64,000 nucleotides of DNA, taken from assembly GCA_959599095.1 (NCBI GenBank), contig CAUGGC010000008.1, positions 8,727 through 72,726 on the forward strand, read 5' to 3'. The notes below the pieces were generated by a model. It was not told the origin of the DNA. It made no database searches and saw only the letters and a list, made by a program, of their open reading frames with translations. The number at the start of each line of letters is the position of its first letter. The stretch's first letter is position 1. The position numbers and the translations under genes were made by a program. Of the stretch, positions 24,353 to 32,741 are shown piece after piece. The stretch is from an uncultured Collinsella sp. Lineage in GTDB: Bacteria; Actinomycetota; Coriobacteriia; Coriobacteriales; Coriobacteriaceae.

Positions 24353-24513
24353 GCCTCCACCGTCCGATGTGGACTCATCCGTCATCGCGTTTCTTGACTC
24401 GTATGAAGTTCGGTTTAAGGTCCGTAGGCGCACGCGCAGTGCGGACGGTGGAAGGCATTTGCGCCGCAACAAGCGCAAATAAGAATGCCCGGGGTTAGAG
24501 GCCCGGGCATTTA
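24353..24513 (+). ncRNA. Structured intergenic region ending in a terminator-like hairpin (candidate small RNA)
   Basis: TCCACCGTCCG at 24356-24366 pairs with CGGACGGTGGA at 24442-24452, extended by GCC/GGC, and encloses 75 bases. Two compact hairpins follow: ATTTGCGC/GCGCAAAT (24457-24480) and AATGCCCGGG/CCCGGGCATT (24485-24512) followed by T's. No reading frame fits. This architecture of a long basal stem plus terminal hairpin suggests a stable transcript or a leader. I could not match it to SRP, 6S, RNase P or T-box RNAs. Confidence 0.35.
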
Positions 24514-24567
24514 ACAAAACCAGAAAACTAGGCCGCTCGCGCTCTCGTACACTTACGCGGGGTGCGT

Positions 24568-24626
24568 CGTTTTCTATTGACATTGTATCCCGAATCGCCC
24601 AGCTGATTCGGGACATTTTGAAAACG
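24568..24626. repeat. Nested inverted repeat upstream of the sortase gene
   Basis: TCCCGAATC/GATTCGGGA (24588-24613) lies inside CGTTTTC/GAAAACG (24568-24626). TTGACA occurs at 24577-24582. It could be an operator or a small hairpin element. The remaining part of the gap up to 24744 shows nothing else. Confidence 0.5.
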
Positions 24627-24744
24627 CAAATGCGGGCCCATACTCGCGCTGCGCAATGCTGCCAGACTACGTTGTTCGGCTCGGAAGCTCGCTAATCGGC
24701 TATTATTTGTTTAGACAACTTGAGTTGTAGAGGAGTGACCGGCG

Positions 24745-25683
24745 ATGGTGCAGGGCGCCAAACATATGAAGAGCAATAACGCCGCGGCAAACGGTGGCTC
24801 AAGCCCTCAGCCCAAACCTCAACCAAAGTCCAAGCGTCGTCGTAAGCGATTGCCGCGCTGGGCCGACCGGCTCATCACCATCGTCATCATCCTTATTGGC
24901 GTGGGCCTTATGACCTGGCCGTGGATTTTGGACCGGCTCGAGGCCTCGGGCGTGTTCAACCAGATCAGCACCGTGTCCAGCACCGTGGACGCGCTCTCCG
25001 AAGAGGAACGCGAGCGCATCCTGCTCCAGGCGCGTTCCTATAACGAGCAACTTGCCGGCGAGGCCACCGAGCTCCCCGCCGACCAGATCGAGCCCTACGC
25101 TCAGCAGCTCATCTTTGACCGCGACCCCATGATGAGCTGGGTCGAGATCCCCTCCATCGACGTGAGCATGCCCATCTACCACGGCACGAGCGAGGAAGTC
25201 CTTATGGCGGGCGTCGGCCACCTGGAGGGCACGAGCCTGCCGGTGGGCGGCACCTCGACGCATTGCGTGCTCACGGCGCACTCGGGCATGCGCAACCTGA
25301 GCATGTTCGACGACATCCACTCGCTGGAGCCCGGCGACCTGGTGTTGCTGCACACCATGAACAAGACGCTCGCCTACAAGATGGTGGACTCCGAGGTGGT
25401 GCTGCCCGAGGAGATGGAGTCGCTGACCATCGAGCCCGGTGCCGACAAAGTGACGCTCGTCACCTGCACGCCCTACGGCGTGAACGACCATCGCCTGCTG
25501 GTGCATTGCGTGCGCACCAAGTACAACAAGAAGGACGTCGACAAGCAAAAGTCGCTGGCCGGCCGCCACTGGGGCAAGCGCGAGTTTGCCGTGCTTATCG
25601 TGGCCGTGGCCATTGTGCTGTTGCTGCTGGACATCGTGATCCACGCGGTCCGCAAGCGCCGCAAGGCCAAGGCCTCGGCATAA
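24745..25683 (+). CDS. Class C (pilin-polymerising) sortase
   Basis: 312 residues. A Pro/Lys-rich cytosolic lead and one membrane helix (about 40-60) precede the catalytic domain: His179 in LTAHSG, Cys241 in TLVTCTPYGV and Arg250 in HRLLV. The TPYG-HRLLV stretch and a second C-terminal membrane helix (about 276-300) are typical of class C enzymes, which join pilins into a shaft through an isopeptide bond. The lid motif of this class appears only as DRDPMM, not DPF/DPW. AGGAG precedes the ATG at 24745. It is separated from the pilins by 545 bases but surely serves them. Confidence 0.9.
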   Translation: MVQGAKHMKSNNAAANGGSSPQPKPQPKSKRRRKRLPRWADRLITIVIILIGVGLMTWPWILDRLEASGVFNQISTVSSTVDALSEEERERILLQARSYNEQLAGEATELPADQIEPYAQQLIFDRDPMMSWVEIPSIDVSMPIYHGTSEEVLMAGVGHLEGTSLPVGGTSTHCVLTAHSGMRNLSMFDDIHSLEPGDLVLLHTMNKTLAYKMVDSEVVLPEEMESLTIEPGADKVTLVTCTPYGVNDHRLLVHCVRTKYNKKDVDKQKSLAGRHWGKREFAVLIVAVAIVLLLLDIVIHAVRKRRKAKASA

Positions 25684-25697
25684 GACATTCTCTAGAA

Positions 25698-25730
25698 CCA
25701 CCACAAAGGGGACAGACACCTTTGTGGTGG
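25698..25730 (+). repeat. 33-bp palindrome, CCACCACAAAGG family
   Basis: CCACCACAAAGG / CCTTTGTGGTGG around GGACAGACA, beginning 14 bases after the sortase stop. Confidence 0.8.
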
Positions 25731-25741
25731 TCGGGACTTCC

Positions 25742-25806
25742 AAACCATCACAACATTCGATGAAAATCGCGATTTTGACGAAAAGTGTCGAATGTTGTGA
25801 TGGTCT
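25742..25806. repeat. 65-bp palindrome family, copy 4
   Basis: AAACCATCACAACATTCGA on the left, TCGAATGTTGTGATGGTC on the right (last base changed), with middle TGAAAATCGCGATTTTGACG close to copy 3. The rest of the 304-base gap before gatC holds nothing recognisable beyond a promoter-like GTATACTAGAG near 25947. Confidence 0.8.
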
Positions 25807-25987
25807 TCGCTGCGGTCGGGACGGTTTTCGCTATGGACGGTGCGGTTCCGCTGCAGAATCGCCGACCCGCCGCCTGCCAGCCCGCCGCCCTCGTTACGTT
25901 TTCGCTGCATTTGGGTAAAGCACCTGCTCCAAGCGGCGTTGCCTTGTATACTAGAGCGGTTTATCTGTTATGCGGAAGGGAGCGCCT

Positions 25988-26299
25988 ATGGCACTCAGCG
26001 AGAAAGACGTGCGCGGCATCGCCGAGTACGCAAAGATCGCACTGACCGATGACGAGCTCACCCAGATGACGTCCTACATGAACGACGCCGTCCAGATGCT
26101 CGAGCCCGTCTTGCAATATGACTTGCCCGACGTGGAGCCCACGTTCCATCCCATCGGAAGCCTGTCCAACGTGATGGGCGATGACCTGCGCGAGCCCGAG
26201 CGCGACCTGCCGCTCGACGTTGCGCTCGAAAACGCCGGCAGTGCGCGCGACCGCTACTTCCGCGTGCCGTCCATTTTGGGAGAGGGGGAGAGCGAGTAA
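25988..26299 (+). CDS. gatC: Glu/Asp-tRNA amidotransferase subunit C
   Basis: 103 residues. GatC wraps around GatA and stabilises the complex that turns Glu-tRNA(Gln) or Asp-tRNA(Asn) into the amide form. The sequence has the usual two-helix start (LSEKDVRGIAEYAKIALTDDEL) and the LRxD-like end replaced by DLREPERDLPLDVAL. GGAAGGGAG precedes the ATG. Its stop overlaps the gatA ATG as TAATG. Confidence 0.92.
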   Translation: MALSEKDVRGIAEYAKIALTDDELTQMTSYMNDAVQMLEPVLQYDLPDVEPTFHPIGSLSNVMGDDLREPERDLPLDVALENAGSARDRYFRVPSILGEGESE

Positions 26300-27813
26300 T
26301 GGCGCAGAGCTTCGATTCCCTTACCGCCGCCCAGATCGCTGCGGGCGTTGCCGCCGGCGACTTTACCGCTACCGAGGTGGCCCAGGCCTCCCTTGCCGCC
26401 ATCGAGGCGCGCGAGGGCGGGGTCCAGGCATTCCTGCAGGTGGCGCCCGAGCTTGCGCTCGAGGCCGCTGCGCGCGTGGATGCCGACCGTGCCGCAGGCA
26501 AGCCGCTGCCCCCGCTTGCGGGCGTGCCACTGGCCATCAAGGACAACATGAACCTCGTGGGCACGCGCACCACCTGCGCTTCCCGCATGCTCGGGGACTA
26601 CCAGAGCGTCTACACCGCCACCTGCGTCCAGCGCATGCTGGATGCCGGCTGCCTGCCCATGGGCAAGGCCAACATGGACGAGTTCGCCTTTGGCAGCTCT
26701 ACCGAGAGCTCGGCGTTCCATCGCACCAACAACCCTTGGGATACCGAGCGCGTGCCCGGCGGCTCCTCGGGTGGCTCCGCTGCCGCCGTCGCTGCAGGCG
26801 AGGTCGCGCTCTCGCTGGGCTCGGACACCGGTGGCTCCATTCGCCAGCCGGCGTCGCTGTGCGGCGTAGTGGGCTTTAAGCCCACGTATGGCGCCGTGAG
26901 CCGTTACGGCGTGGTTGCCTTTGGCTCGTCGCTCGACCAGGTGGGTCCCTTTGGCCGCACGGTCGAGGATGTCGCGCTGGCCATGAACGCGCTTACCGGC
27001 GCGGGCCACGATCCGTACGACTGCACCAGCCAGGATTGCGCCGTCGACTTTACCGAGCATCTCAACGACAGCATCGAGGGCAAGCGCGTGGGCATCATCC
27101 CCGCGTTTATGGAGGCCGAAGGCCTGACGCCCGAGGTCAAGGCCGCTGTTCGGCGCGCCGCTCAGGAGCTGCAGAACCAGGGCGCCGAGCTGGTCGAGGT
27201 CGATCTGCCGCACCTGGACGCCGCCATCGCCGCCTACTACGTCATCGGCCCGGCCGAGGCGTTCTCCAACCTGGCTCGCTTCGACGGCATTCGCTACGGC
27301 TATCAGGAGGAGGGCTGCGCCAACCTGTCCGACCAGAGCTCGCTTTCGCGCGCCCACGGTTTTGGCGCCGAGGCCAAGCGCCGTCAGATGCTCGGCGCCT
27401 ACCTGCTGAGCTCGGGCGTGTACGACAAGTACTACTACGCCGCGCAAAAGGCCCGTACGCTCATCACGCAGGACTACGACGCCGCGTATGCCAAGGTGGA
27501 CACCATTCTCATGCCCGCCTCGCCGCGCACGGCCTTTAAGTTTGGCGAGATCAGCGACCCCACGCAGATGTACCTCTCCGACCTGTACACCATCTCGCTC
27601 AACATCTGCGGCAACGGCGGTATCTCGGTGCCGCTGGGCCTGGGCGAAGATACTCAGCTGCCCGTTTCTGCCCAGCTGGTGGGACCTGCCTTTAAGGACC
27701 GTCAGCTGCTCACGTTTGCCCGCGCCCTGGAGCGCGGCTTTGCCGATGCCGCCACGGGTGCGCCCGCGCTTTCCGTCGCGCCCGATTTTGCCGGGAAGGG
27801 AGGCGAGCTGTAA
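26299..27813 (+). CDS. gatA: Glu/Asp-tRNA amidotransferase subunit A
   Basis: 504 residues. This is the amidase that releases ammonia from glutamine. The amidase signature is complete: catalytic Lys in PLAIKDNM, cis-Ser in GGSSGGSAAAVAAG and the nucleophile Ser in SDTGGSIRQPA. It is coupled to gatC and gatB by one-base stop/start overlaps. The gene belongs to the ordinary gatCAB order of actinobacteria and suggests that the genome lacks a glutaminyl- and/or asparaginyl-tRNA synthetase. Confidence 0.97.
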   Translation: MAQSFDSLTAAQIAAGVAAGDFTATEVAQASLAAIEAREGGVQAFLQVAPELALEAAARVDADRAAGKPLPPLAGVPLAIKDNMNLVGTRTTCASRMLGDYQSVYTATCVQRMLDAGCLPMGKANMDEFAFGSSTESSAFHRTNNPWDTERVPGGSSGGSAAAVAAGEVALSLGSDTGGSIRQPASLCGVVGFKPTYGAVSRYGVVAFGSSLDQVGPFGRTVEDVALAMNALTGAGHDPYDCTSQDCAVDFTEHLNDSIEGKRVGIIPAFMEAEGLTPEVKAAVRRAAQELQNQGAELVEVDLPHLDAAIAAYYVIGPAEAFSNLARFDGIRYGYQEEGCANLSDQSSLSRAHGFGAEAKRRQMLGAYLLSSGVYDKYYYAAQKARTLITQDYDAAYAKVDTILMPASPRTAFKFGEISDPTQMYLSDLYTISLNICGNGGISVPLGLGEDTQLPVSAQLVGPAFKDRQLLTFARALERGFADAATGAPALSVAPDFAGKGGEL

Positions 27814-29489
27814 TGAAGGAGCTTTCCGAGGTCCTGCAGGATTGGGAGGCCGTGATCGGCCTGGAGATCCATACCGAGCTCACCGCACTCGATACCAAGA
27901 TGTTCTGCAACTGCAAGCTCAGCCACGATGACGAGCCCAACGCCAACGTGTGCCCGGTGTGCCTGGGCCTGCCCGGTGCCCTGCCGGTGCCCAACAAGCG
28001 TGCCATCGAGAGCATCGTCAAGGCCGGTCTCGCCACCAACTGCGAGATCCAGCGTCACTCGATGTTCTACCGCAAGCACTACTTCTATCCCGATATGGCC
28101 AAGAACTTCCAGACCACGCAGGGTCCGGTCGCCTTTGCCATGTACGGCCACCTGGACCTGGACGTGACCGGTCGCGGTGCCGCCGAGCGCCCCGACTGCG
28201 CGTTTGGCGAGGCCGAGGCCCAGAGTCTGGCGAGCGCCTCGGCCAACGCCGAGGGCCTGTCCACGTCTATGACGTCGACCATGCGCGAAGGCAATCAGCG
28301 TGCCGGCCATCTGGCTAGCTATGACGCGTCCAACCTGCAGATGCCCGAGCGTCGCGAGGACGGTTCCTACACGGTGCCCATTCGCATCCTGCGCATCCAC
28401 ATGGAGGAGGACGCCGCCAAGATGGTCCACGTGGGCGGCGCCGAGGGCCGCATTACCGCCGCGGCCGAGTCGCTCGTCGACTACAACCGCTGCGGCACGC
28501 CGCTGATCGAGCTCGTCACCGAGCCCGACTTGCGCACGCCCGAGGAAGCGCGCCTGTTTATGGAAAAGCTCCGTCGCATCTTTGTGACGCTGGGCATTTC
28601 CGATTGCTCCATGGAGAAGGGCTCCATGCGTTGCGACGGCAACGTATCGCTGCGCCGCCGCGGTGAGACCAAGCTGGGCACCAAGACCGAGCTCAAGAAC
28701 CTCAACTCGTTTAAGAGCCTGCATGACGGCCTTGCCTACGAGATTTGCCGCCAGGCCGAGGTGCTCGAGGAGGGCGGCATCATCTATCAGGAGACCCGCC
28801 ACTGGGAGCCCAGCCGCAAGCGCACCGTGGTCATGCGTGTGAAGGAGACGGCAGACGATTATCGTCTGTTCCCCGATCCCGACCTGGCGCCGTTCGACCT
28901 GGACGACGAGTTCATCGACCGTTGCCGTGGCGAGATTCCCGAGCTGCCCGATGCCAAGTGCGCCCGTTTTGAGGCCGACTTTGGCATTAAGGCGGCCGAC
29001 GCCGAGCAGATCGCCGGCGACCCGGAGTTTGCTGACTTCTTTGAGGCCGCCGCTGCCGGTATGGCCGGCAAGGAGGCCCAGACGGTCGCAAACCTGCTGG
29101 TCAACGAGATGATCGCCTACCTTAAGGGTGCGGGCGTGTCGCTCGCCGAGTCCGGCATCGCGCCGGCCCAGGTGGCGGCTCTTGCCAAGCTGCTGGCGAC
29201 CGATGCCATCAGCTCCAATCAGGCGCACGAGGTCTTTGAGGCCATGGCCCAGACCGGCGACGACCCCAACAAGATCGTCGACGAGCGCGGTATGCGTCAG
29301 GTGAGCGATGCCGGCGCGCTGCAGCCGATTGTGGACGAGGTGCTGGCAAACTGTGCCGATCAGGCGCAGCAGTATCGTGACGGCAACCAGAAGGTCATCG
29401 GCTTTTTGGTGGGCCAGTGCATGAAGGCGAGCCGCGGCAAGGGCAACCCGAAGCTCTTCAACGAGTTGCTGAGAACGTCGCTCTCGTAA
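27813..29489 (+). CDS. gatB: Glu/Asp-tRNA amidotransferase subunit B
   Basis: 558 residues, longer than the usual 475-500 because of extra stretches near the C-terminal tail domain. GatB binds the tRNA and phosphorylates the misacylated amino acid. Hallmarks are WEAVIGLEIHTEL, the zinc-site cysteines in CNCKLSHDDEPNANVCPVCL, and DYRLFPDPDLAP. The helical YqeY-like tail spans about 400-550. Its ATG overlaps the gatA stop. A long hairpin element begins three bases after the stop. Confidence 0.96.
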   Translation: MKELSEVLQDWEAVIGLEIHTELTALDTKMFCNCKLSHDDEPNANVCPVCLGLPGALPVPNKRAIESIVKAGLATNCEIQRHSMFYRKHYFYPDMAKNFQTTQGPVAFAMYGHLDLDVTGRGAAERPDCAFGEAEAQSLASASANAEGLSTSMTSTMREGNQRAGHLASYDASNLQMPERREDGSYTVPIRILRIHMEEDAAKMVHVGGAEGRITAAAESLVDYNRCGTPLIELVTEPDLRTPEEARLFMEKLRRIFVTLGISDCSMEKGSMRCDGNVSLRRRGETKLGTKTELKNLNSFKSLHDGLAYEICRQAEVLEEGGIIYQETRHWEPSRKRTVVMRVKETADDYRLFPDPDLAPFDLDDEFIDRCRGEIPELPDAKCARFEADFGIKAADAEQIAGDPEFADFFEAAAAGMAGKEAQTVANLLVNEMIAYLKGAGVSLAESGIAPAQVAALAKLLATDAISSNQAHEVFEAMAQTGDDPNKIVDERGMRQVSDAGALQPIVDEVLANCADQAQQYRDGNQKVIGFLVGQCMKASRGKGNPKLFNELLRTSLS

Positions 29490-29492
29490 GCG

Positions 29493-29628
29493 GGAACCGA
29501 GGGGCCGGGCGCAGGGCCTTGCCTCTCAATTTCGAACAGTCCTGACTCACGACGGAGGCGCCACTGGCGCCTCCTGTTCGTGCGGAACTCATTGAGAGGC
29601 AAGGCCCTGCGCCCGGCCCCTCGGTTCC
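29493..29628 (+). repeat. Long hairpin element with conserved core, copy 1 (E1)
   Basis: The arms 29493-29530 and 29591-29628 are 38 bases each and perfectly complementary. Between them is a 60-base core: CGAACAGTCCTGACTC, then a small GGAGGCGCC-ACT-GGCGCCTCC hairpin, then TTCGTGCGGAACTC. The same core with different arms and a different inner hairpin is at 49626-49759 on the minus strand. In both cases the core reads in the direction of the preceding gene and starts within 20 bases of its stop. Confidence 0.9.
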
Positions 29629-29712
29629 GTGACGACTCGGCCGTTCGGGTCAGGCGGGGCTGAATGGAATAGAGTGAATGGGCGCGCTGTTGGCGCGCCC
29701 ATTTTTGTGCGG

Positions 29713-29739
29713 GTGACAAAGGGGCAGTCCCTTTGTCAC
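29713..29739. repeat. Short palindrome, GTGACAAAGGG type
   Basis: GTGACAAAG and CTTTGTCAC around GGGCAGTCC. A degraded relative is at 34504-34530. The spacer 29629-29795 otherwise shows nothing except a second CCGTCCCTTTGTC fragment near 29777. Confidence 0.7.
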
Positions 29740-29795
29740 ATTGCAAATGGTCTTCCCTGGTTGTGGGACTTATGGGCCGTCCCTTTGTCGCCTCT

Positions 29796-30800
29796 TTATT
29801 GATGCTGGGAGCGCCAGGTGGTGGGGGTGGTGCCGGTGTATTGCTTGAAGGCTTGGGCGAAGGCGGCCTGTTGCGGATAATCGAGCCGCTCTGCCACCTG
29901 CGCTATCGTGAGCGAGCTATCGGCCAAAAGGTCCTGTGCCCGCTCCATGCGGCGCCTTCGTATATAGGCGCCCAGGGACTCGCCAGTTTGGGCCTTAAAG
30001 GTGGCACATAGTTTGGAGCGGCTGGTATAGAGCCTCTCGGCCACCTCGTTGATACCCACACGTCTGCCTTTGTCGAGCGCGCGCTCAATCATCGCCGTTG
30101 CTTCCTCGGCAATGCTTATGCTGGCACGCGTATCTGTCGCTTGCCGCGCCTGCTTGTGGGCCGCGCGCGAACAGGCGAGCTCCGCGACCATGGTCTCCAC
30201 GATGCCTTGCATATAGACCTGTCCGCCAACGGTGCGGGCACGTTCCTCGTTAATCCGGCGCAGCGTGTGGCAGATGGCAGACGTCGCCTCCTCGTGCCAC
30301 GACTCGGCAAACGCCTCAAAGACCCCCGCGAACTCGGTGGGATACCGATGCTCCAGCTCGTCAAAATACCCGGGCAAAAAGAGCACCGAGCGCGAGTGAT
30401 AAAGCTGCCCTGCAAATAGCGGGCTTAGCTCCTCGCCACAGTTATCTTGGATAAAGCTGCAGACGGCATTGTTTGGCCACGGTCCATGCAAGGGTTTAAG
30501 GTTCGTAGGCGTTATGCCAGTCTCGGGCATGCATGTAAGTGTGGGCGCGCTGACCTCGCTCACGCAGGCGTACGGCTCGGGTGTGTATTCGGCCAGGTAC
30601 ATATCGTGCGTCGGGGTAATGAAATGTTCCATGACGATGCAGGTGGGGGAGAGGGGCATGATCCATGCGCGGCCGTGCGCCCGGTCGTTTGCCACCTCGC
30701 CGGTAAAGACGGCGCCCTTGCCGGTAAGCTCCAGGCCAAACTGCTCAAATTGCGGTGCGTAGAGCTCGGTTATGTCGGTCGCTGCCCGCCGTATTTGCAA
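29796..30800 (-). CDS. AraC-family transcriptional regulator
   Basis: 334 residues. The C-terminal 100 residues hold two helix-turn-helix units: INEVAERLYTSRSKLCATFK and a second one with LTIAQVAERLDYPQQAAFAQ, followed by FKQYTGTTPTTWR, the AraC signature. The N-terminal 200 residues look like a ligand or metal-sensing domain with several cysteines and histidines but no named match. It is divergent from the ABC pair starting at 30915, with 114 bases between, so it probably controls it, as YbtA-like regulators control siderophore-type ABC pairs. Confidence 0.88.
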   Translation of the reverse strand: MQIRRAATDITELYAPQFEQFGLELTGKGAVFTGEVANDRAHGRAWIMPLSPTCIVMEHFITPTHDMYLAEYTPEPYACVSEVSAPTLTCMPETGITPTNLKPLHGPWPNNAVCSFIQDNCGEELSPLFAGQLYHSRSVLFLPGYFDELEHRYPTEFAGVFEAFAESWHEEATSAICHTLRRINEERARTVGGQVYMQGIVETMVAELACSRAAHKQARQATDTRASISIAEEATAMIERALDKGRRVGINEVAERLYTSRSKLCATFKAQTGESLGAYIRRRRMERAQDLLADSSLTIAQVAERLDYPQQAAFAQAFKQYTGTTPTTWRSQHQ

Positions 30801-30842
30801 AAGCGTCCCTTTCCTTTGCAGAAACGTCCACGCCTGGCTTGA

Positions 30843-30862
30843 TTGTGAGCCATGGCTAACAC
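30843..30862. promoter_or_regulatory. Palindromic operator candidate, GTTAGCCATGGCT type
   Basis: The dyad is centred on CCATGG in the AraC/ABC divergent promoter. Its minus-strand reading GTTAGCCATGGCTCAC matches GTTAGCCATGGCTGAC at 34569-34584, upstream of the P-type ATPase operon. The half-site resembles AGGTTAGCC of DtxR/IdeR boxes. Confidence 0.5.
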
Positions 30863-30914
30863 ATCAATGATAAGTTCATTACGGTTAACTCTCAAGCCGT
30901 TAGAAAGGAATCTC

Positions 30915-32741
30915 ATGGCAAAGGGATCAAAAAGGGAAGGCGGCGGCATCGGCGAGCTGCTTGCATATGCCGGCGACCGTAAATTCCTAACATATTTGGG
31001 CATGGCGCTCTCGGCGCTCTCGCAGCTGCTGAGCTTTGGCCCGTACGTGTGTATCTGGTTTGTTGCGCGAGACCTTATCGCCGTGGCGCCTAACTGGAGC
31101 GAGGCCACCGACATCGCGATGTATGGTTGGTGGGCTGTGGGCTTTGCCCTGGCGAGCATTGTGGTTTATTTCGTGGGACTCATGTGTACGCACCTATCCG
31201 CGTTTCGCTGCGCGTCCAATATCCGCAAGGCTACGAGCGAGCATCTGCTTAAGCTGCCGCTCGGCTACTTTGACACGCATGCCACCGGTGAGCTGCGCCG
31301 TATCGTAGACGGATGCGCCGCCTCAACCGAGACGCTGCTCGCACACATGCTACCCGATATCGCCAGCGCCACCGCCATGGTCGCCGGTCTGCTCGTGCTG
31401 CTTTTCGCCCTCGATTGGCGTTTGGGCGCGGCGTGCCTTATCTCGGTCGTCGTTTCGCTTGGCGCCATGGCTACCATGATGGGCGGCAAGGGCGGCGAGT
31501 TTATGAAGGCCTACATGGGCGCGCTGGTCAAGATGAACAAGACCGGTACCGAATACGTACGCGGCATTCCCGTGGTCAAGGTGTTTCAGCAGACGGTCTA
31601 TTCCTTTAAGGCGTTCCACGACGCGATCGCCGAATACGCCGACATGGCGCAAAGCTATGCGGGTACGTTCTGCCGAGGTCCGCAGGTGCTCAACCTCACC
31701 GCGCTCAATGGCCTTGTGGCATTTCTGTTGCCCGTGGCGTTGCTGTTGGCGCCGGGCGAGACGGACTTCGCGCACTTTATGGTCAACTTCACGTTCTACG
31801 CGATCTTTTCGGCCGTGGTGCCGACGGCCATGACCAAGCTTATGTTTGTGGGCGAGGCCTCTCAGATGAGTGCCGATTCGCTGGCTCGCATCCGAAGCGT
31901 TATGGATTCCAAACAGCTCTCCGTGCCCACCCAACCCAAGCACCCTGCCGGCAACGACGTGCGATTTGAGGATGTGAGCTTTACCTACGAAGGCGCCGAG
32001 GCGCCTGCCGTCAACCATGTGAGTTATAGCGTTTCCGCTGGTAGTACCCTCGCCCTGGTGGGTCCTTCGGGCGGCGGTAAGTCAACCTGCGCAAGCCTGA
32101 TCCCGCGTTTTTGGGATGTTTCCTCGGGTCGAGTGCTCGTAGGCGGTGTGGACGTTCGCGATATGGATCCACACGAGCTTATGGACCAGGTCGCCTTCGT
32201 GTTCCAGACCAACCAACTGTTCCGACAAACACTTGCCGATAACGTGCGCGCCTCCAAGCCTACGGCCACTGATGACGAAGTACGTGCGGCCCTCTCCGCA
32301 GCTCAGTGCGACGACATTGTGGCCAAGCTCCCACAGGGCATCAACACCATGCTCGGCGCCGGCGGAGCATATCTTTCGGGCGGCGAGGTCCAGCGCGTGG
32401 CACTCGCCCGCGCGATCCTTAAAGACGCGCCTATCGTGGTGCTCGATGAGGCCACGGCGTTTGCCGACCCCGAGAACGAGGCGCTCATCCAGCGCGCCTT
32501 TAGCAAGCTGGCGGCGGGTCGCACGGTCATTATGATTGCGCATCGGCTCTCGACTGTAGTGGGCGCAGACCAAATCGTGGTGCTCAACCAGGGCAGCGTG
32601 CAGGAGTCGGGTACCCATGCCGAGTTGCTGTCCCAAAACGGCCTGTACGCCAAGATGTGGGTCGAATACGAACAGGCCGCGAGCTGGAAAATCACTGCTA
32701 CGACCGCGGATGCCGCCGTCGCGAAAGGAGGCGAGGCCTAA
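30915..32741 (+). CDS. ABC transporter, membrane plus ATPase domains (first of pair)
   Basis: 608 residues: six membrane helices (about 20-330) and a nucleotide-binding domain with Walker A GPSGGGKST, signature LSGGEVQRVALARA, Walker B IVVLDEAT and switch AHRLST. It works as a heterodimer with the next protein. The fold is that of exporters, but pairs of this kind beside AraC regulators include siderophore importers such as YbtPQ/IrtAB; the direction here is unknown. GAAAGGAA precedes the ATG at 30915. The stop is directly followed by the next ATG. Confidence 0.9.
   Translation: MAKGSKREGGGIGELLAYAGDRKFLTYLGMALSALSQLLSFGPYVCIWFVARDLIAVAPNWSEATDIAMYGWWAVGFALASIVVYFVGLMCTHLSAFRCASNIRKATSEHLLKLPLGYFDTHATGELRRIVDGCAASTETLLAHMLPDIASATAMVAGLLVLLFALDWRLGAACLISVVVSLGAMATMMGGKGGEFMKAYMGALVKMNKTGTEYVRGIPVVKVFQQTVYSFKAFHDAIAEYADMAQSYAGTFCRGPQVLNLTALNGLVAFLLPVALLLAPGETDFAHFMVNFTFYAIFSAVVPTAMTKLMFVGEASQMSADSLARIRSVMDSKQLSVPTQPKHPAGNDVRFEDVSFTYEGAEAPAVNHVSYSVSAGSTLALVGPSGGGKSTCASLIPRFWDVSSGRVLVGGVDVRDMDPHELMDQVAFVFQTNQLFRQTLADNVRASKPTATDDEVRAALSAAQCDDIVAKLPQGINTMLGAGGAYLSGGEVQRVALARAILKDAPIVVLDEATAFADPENEALIQRAFSKLAAGRTVIMIAHRLSTVVGADQIVVLNQGSVQESGTHAELLSQNGLYAKMWVEYEQAASWKITATTADAAVAKGGEA

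Noticed and set aside
24361..24400. Minus-strand sequence resembling a hammerhead ribozyme core (GGATGAGTCC, then GGAC)
   Set aside because: The invariant CUGAUGA reads CGGATGA and the GAAA segment reads GGTG, so catalytic bases are missing; resemblance is probably chance within the structured region.
29733..30011. Small plus-strand frame opposite the end of the AraC gene
   Set aside because: It starts in a palindrome and then runs antisense to the conserved helix-turn-helix of the AraC regulator.
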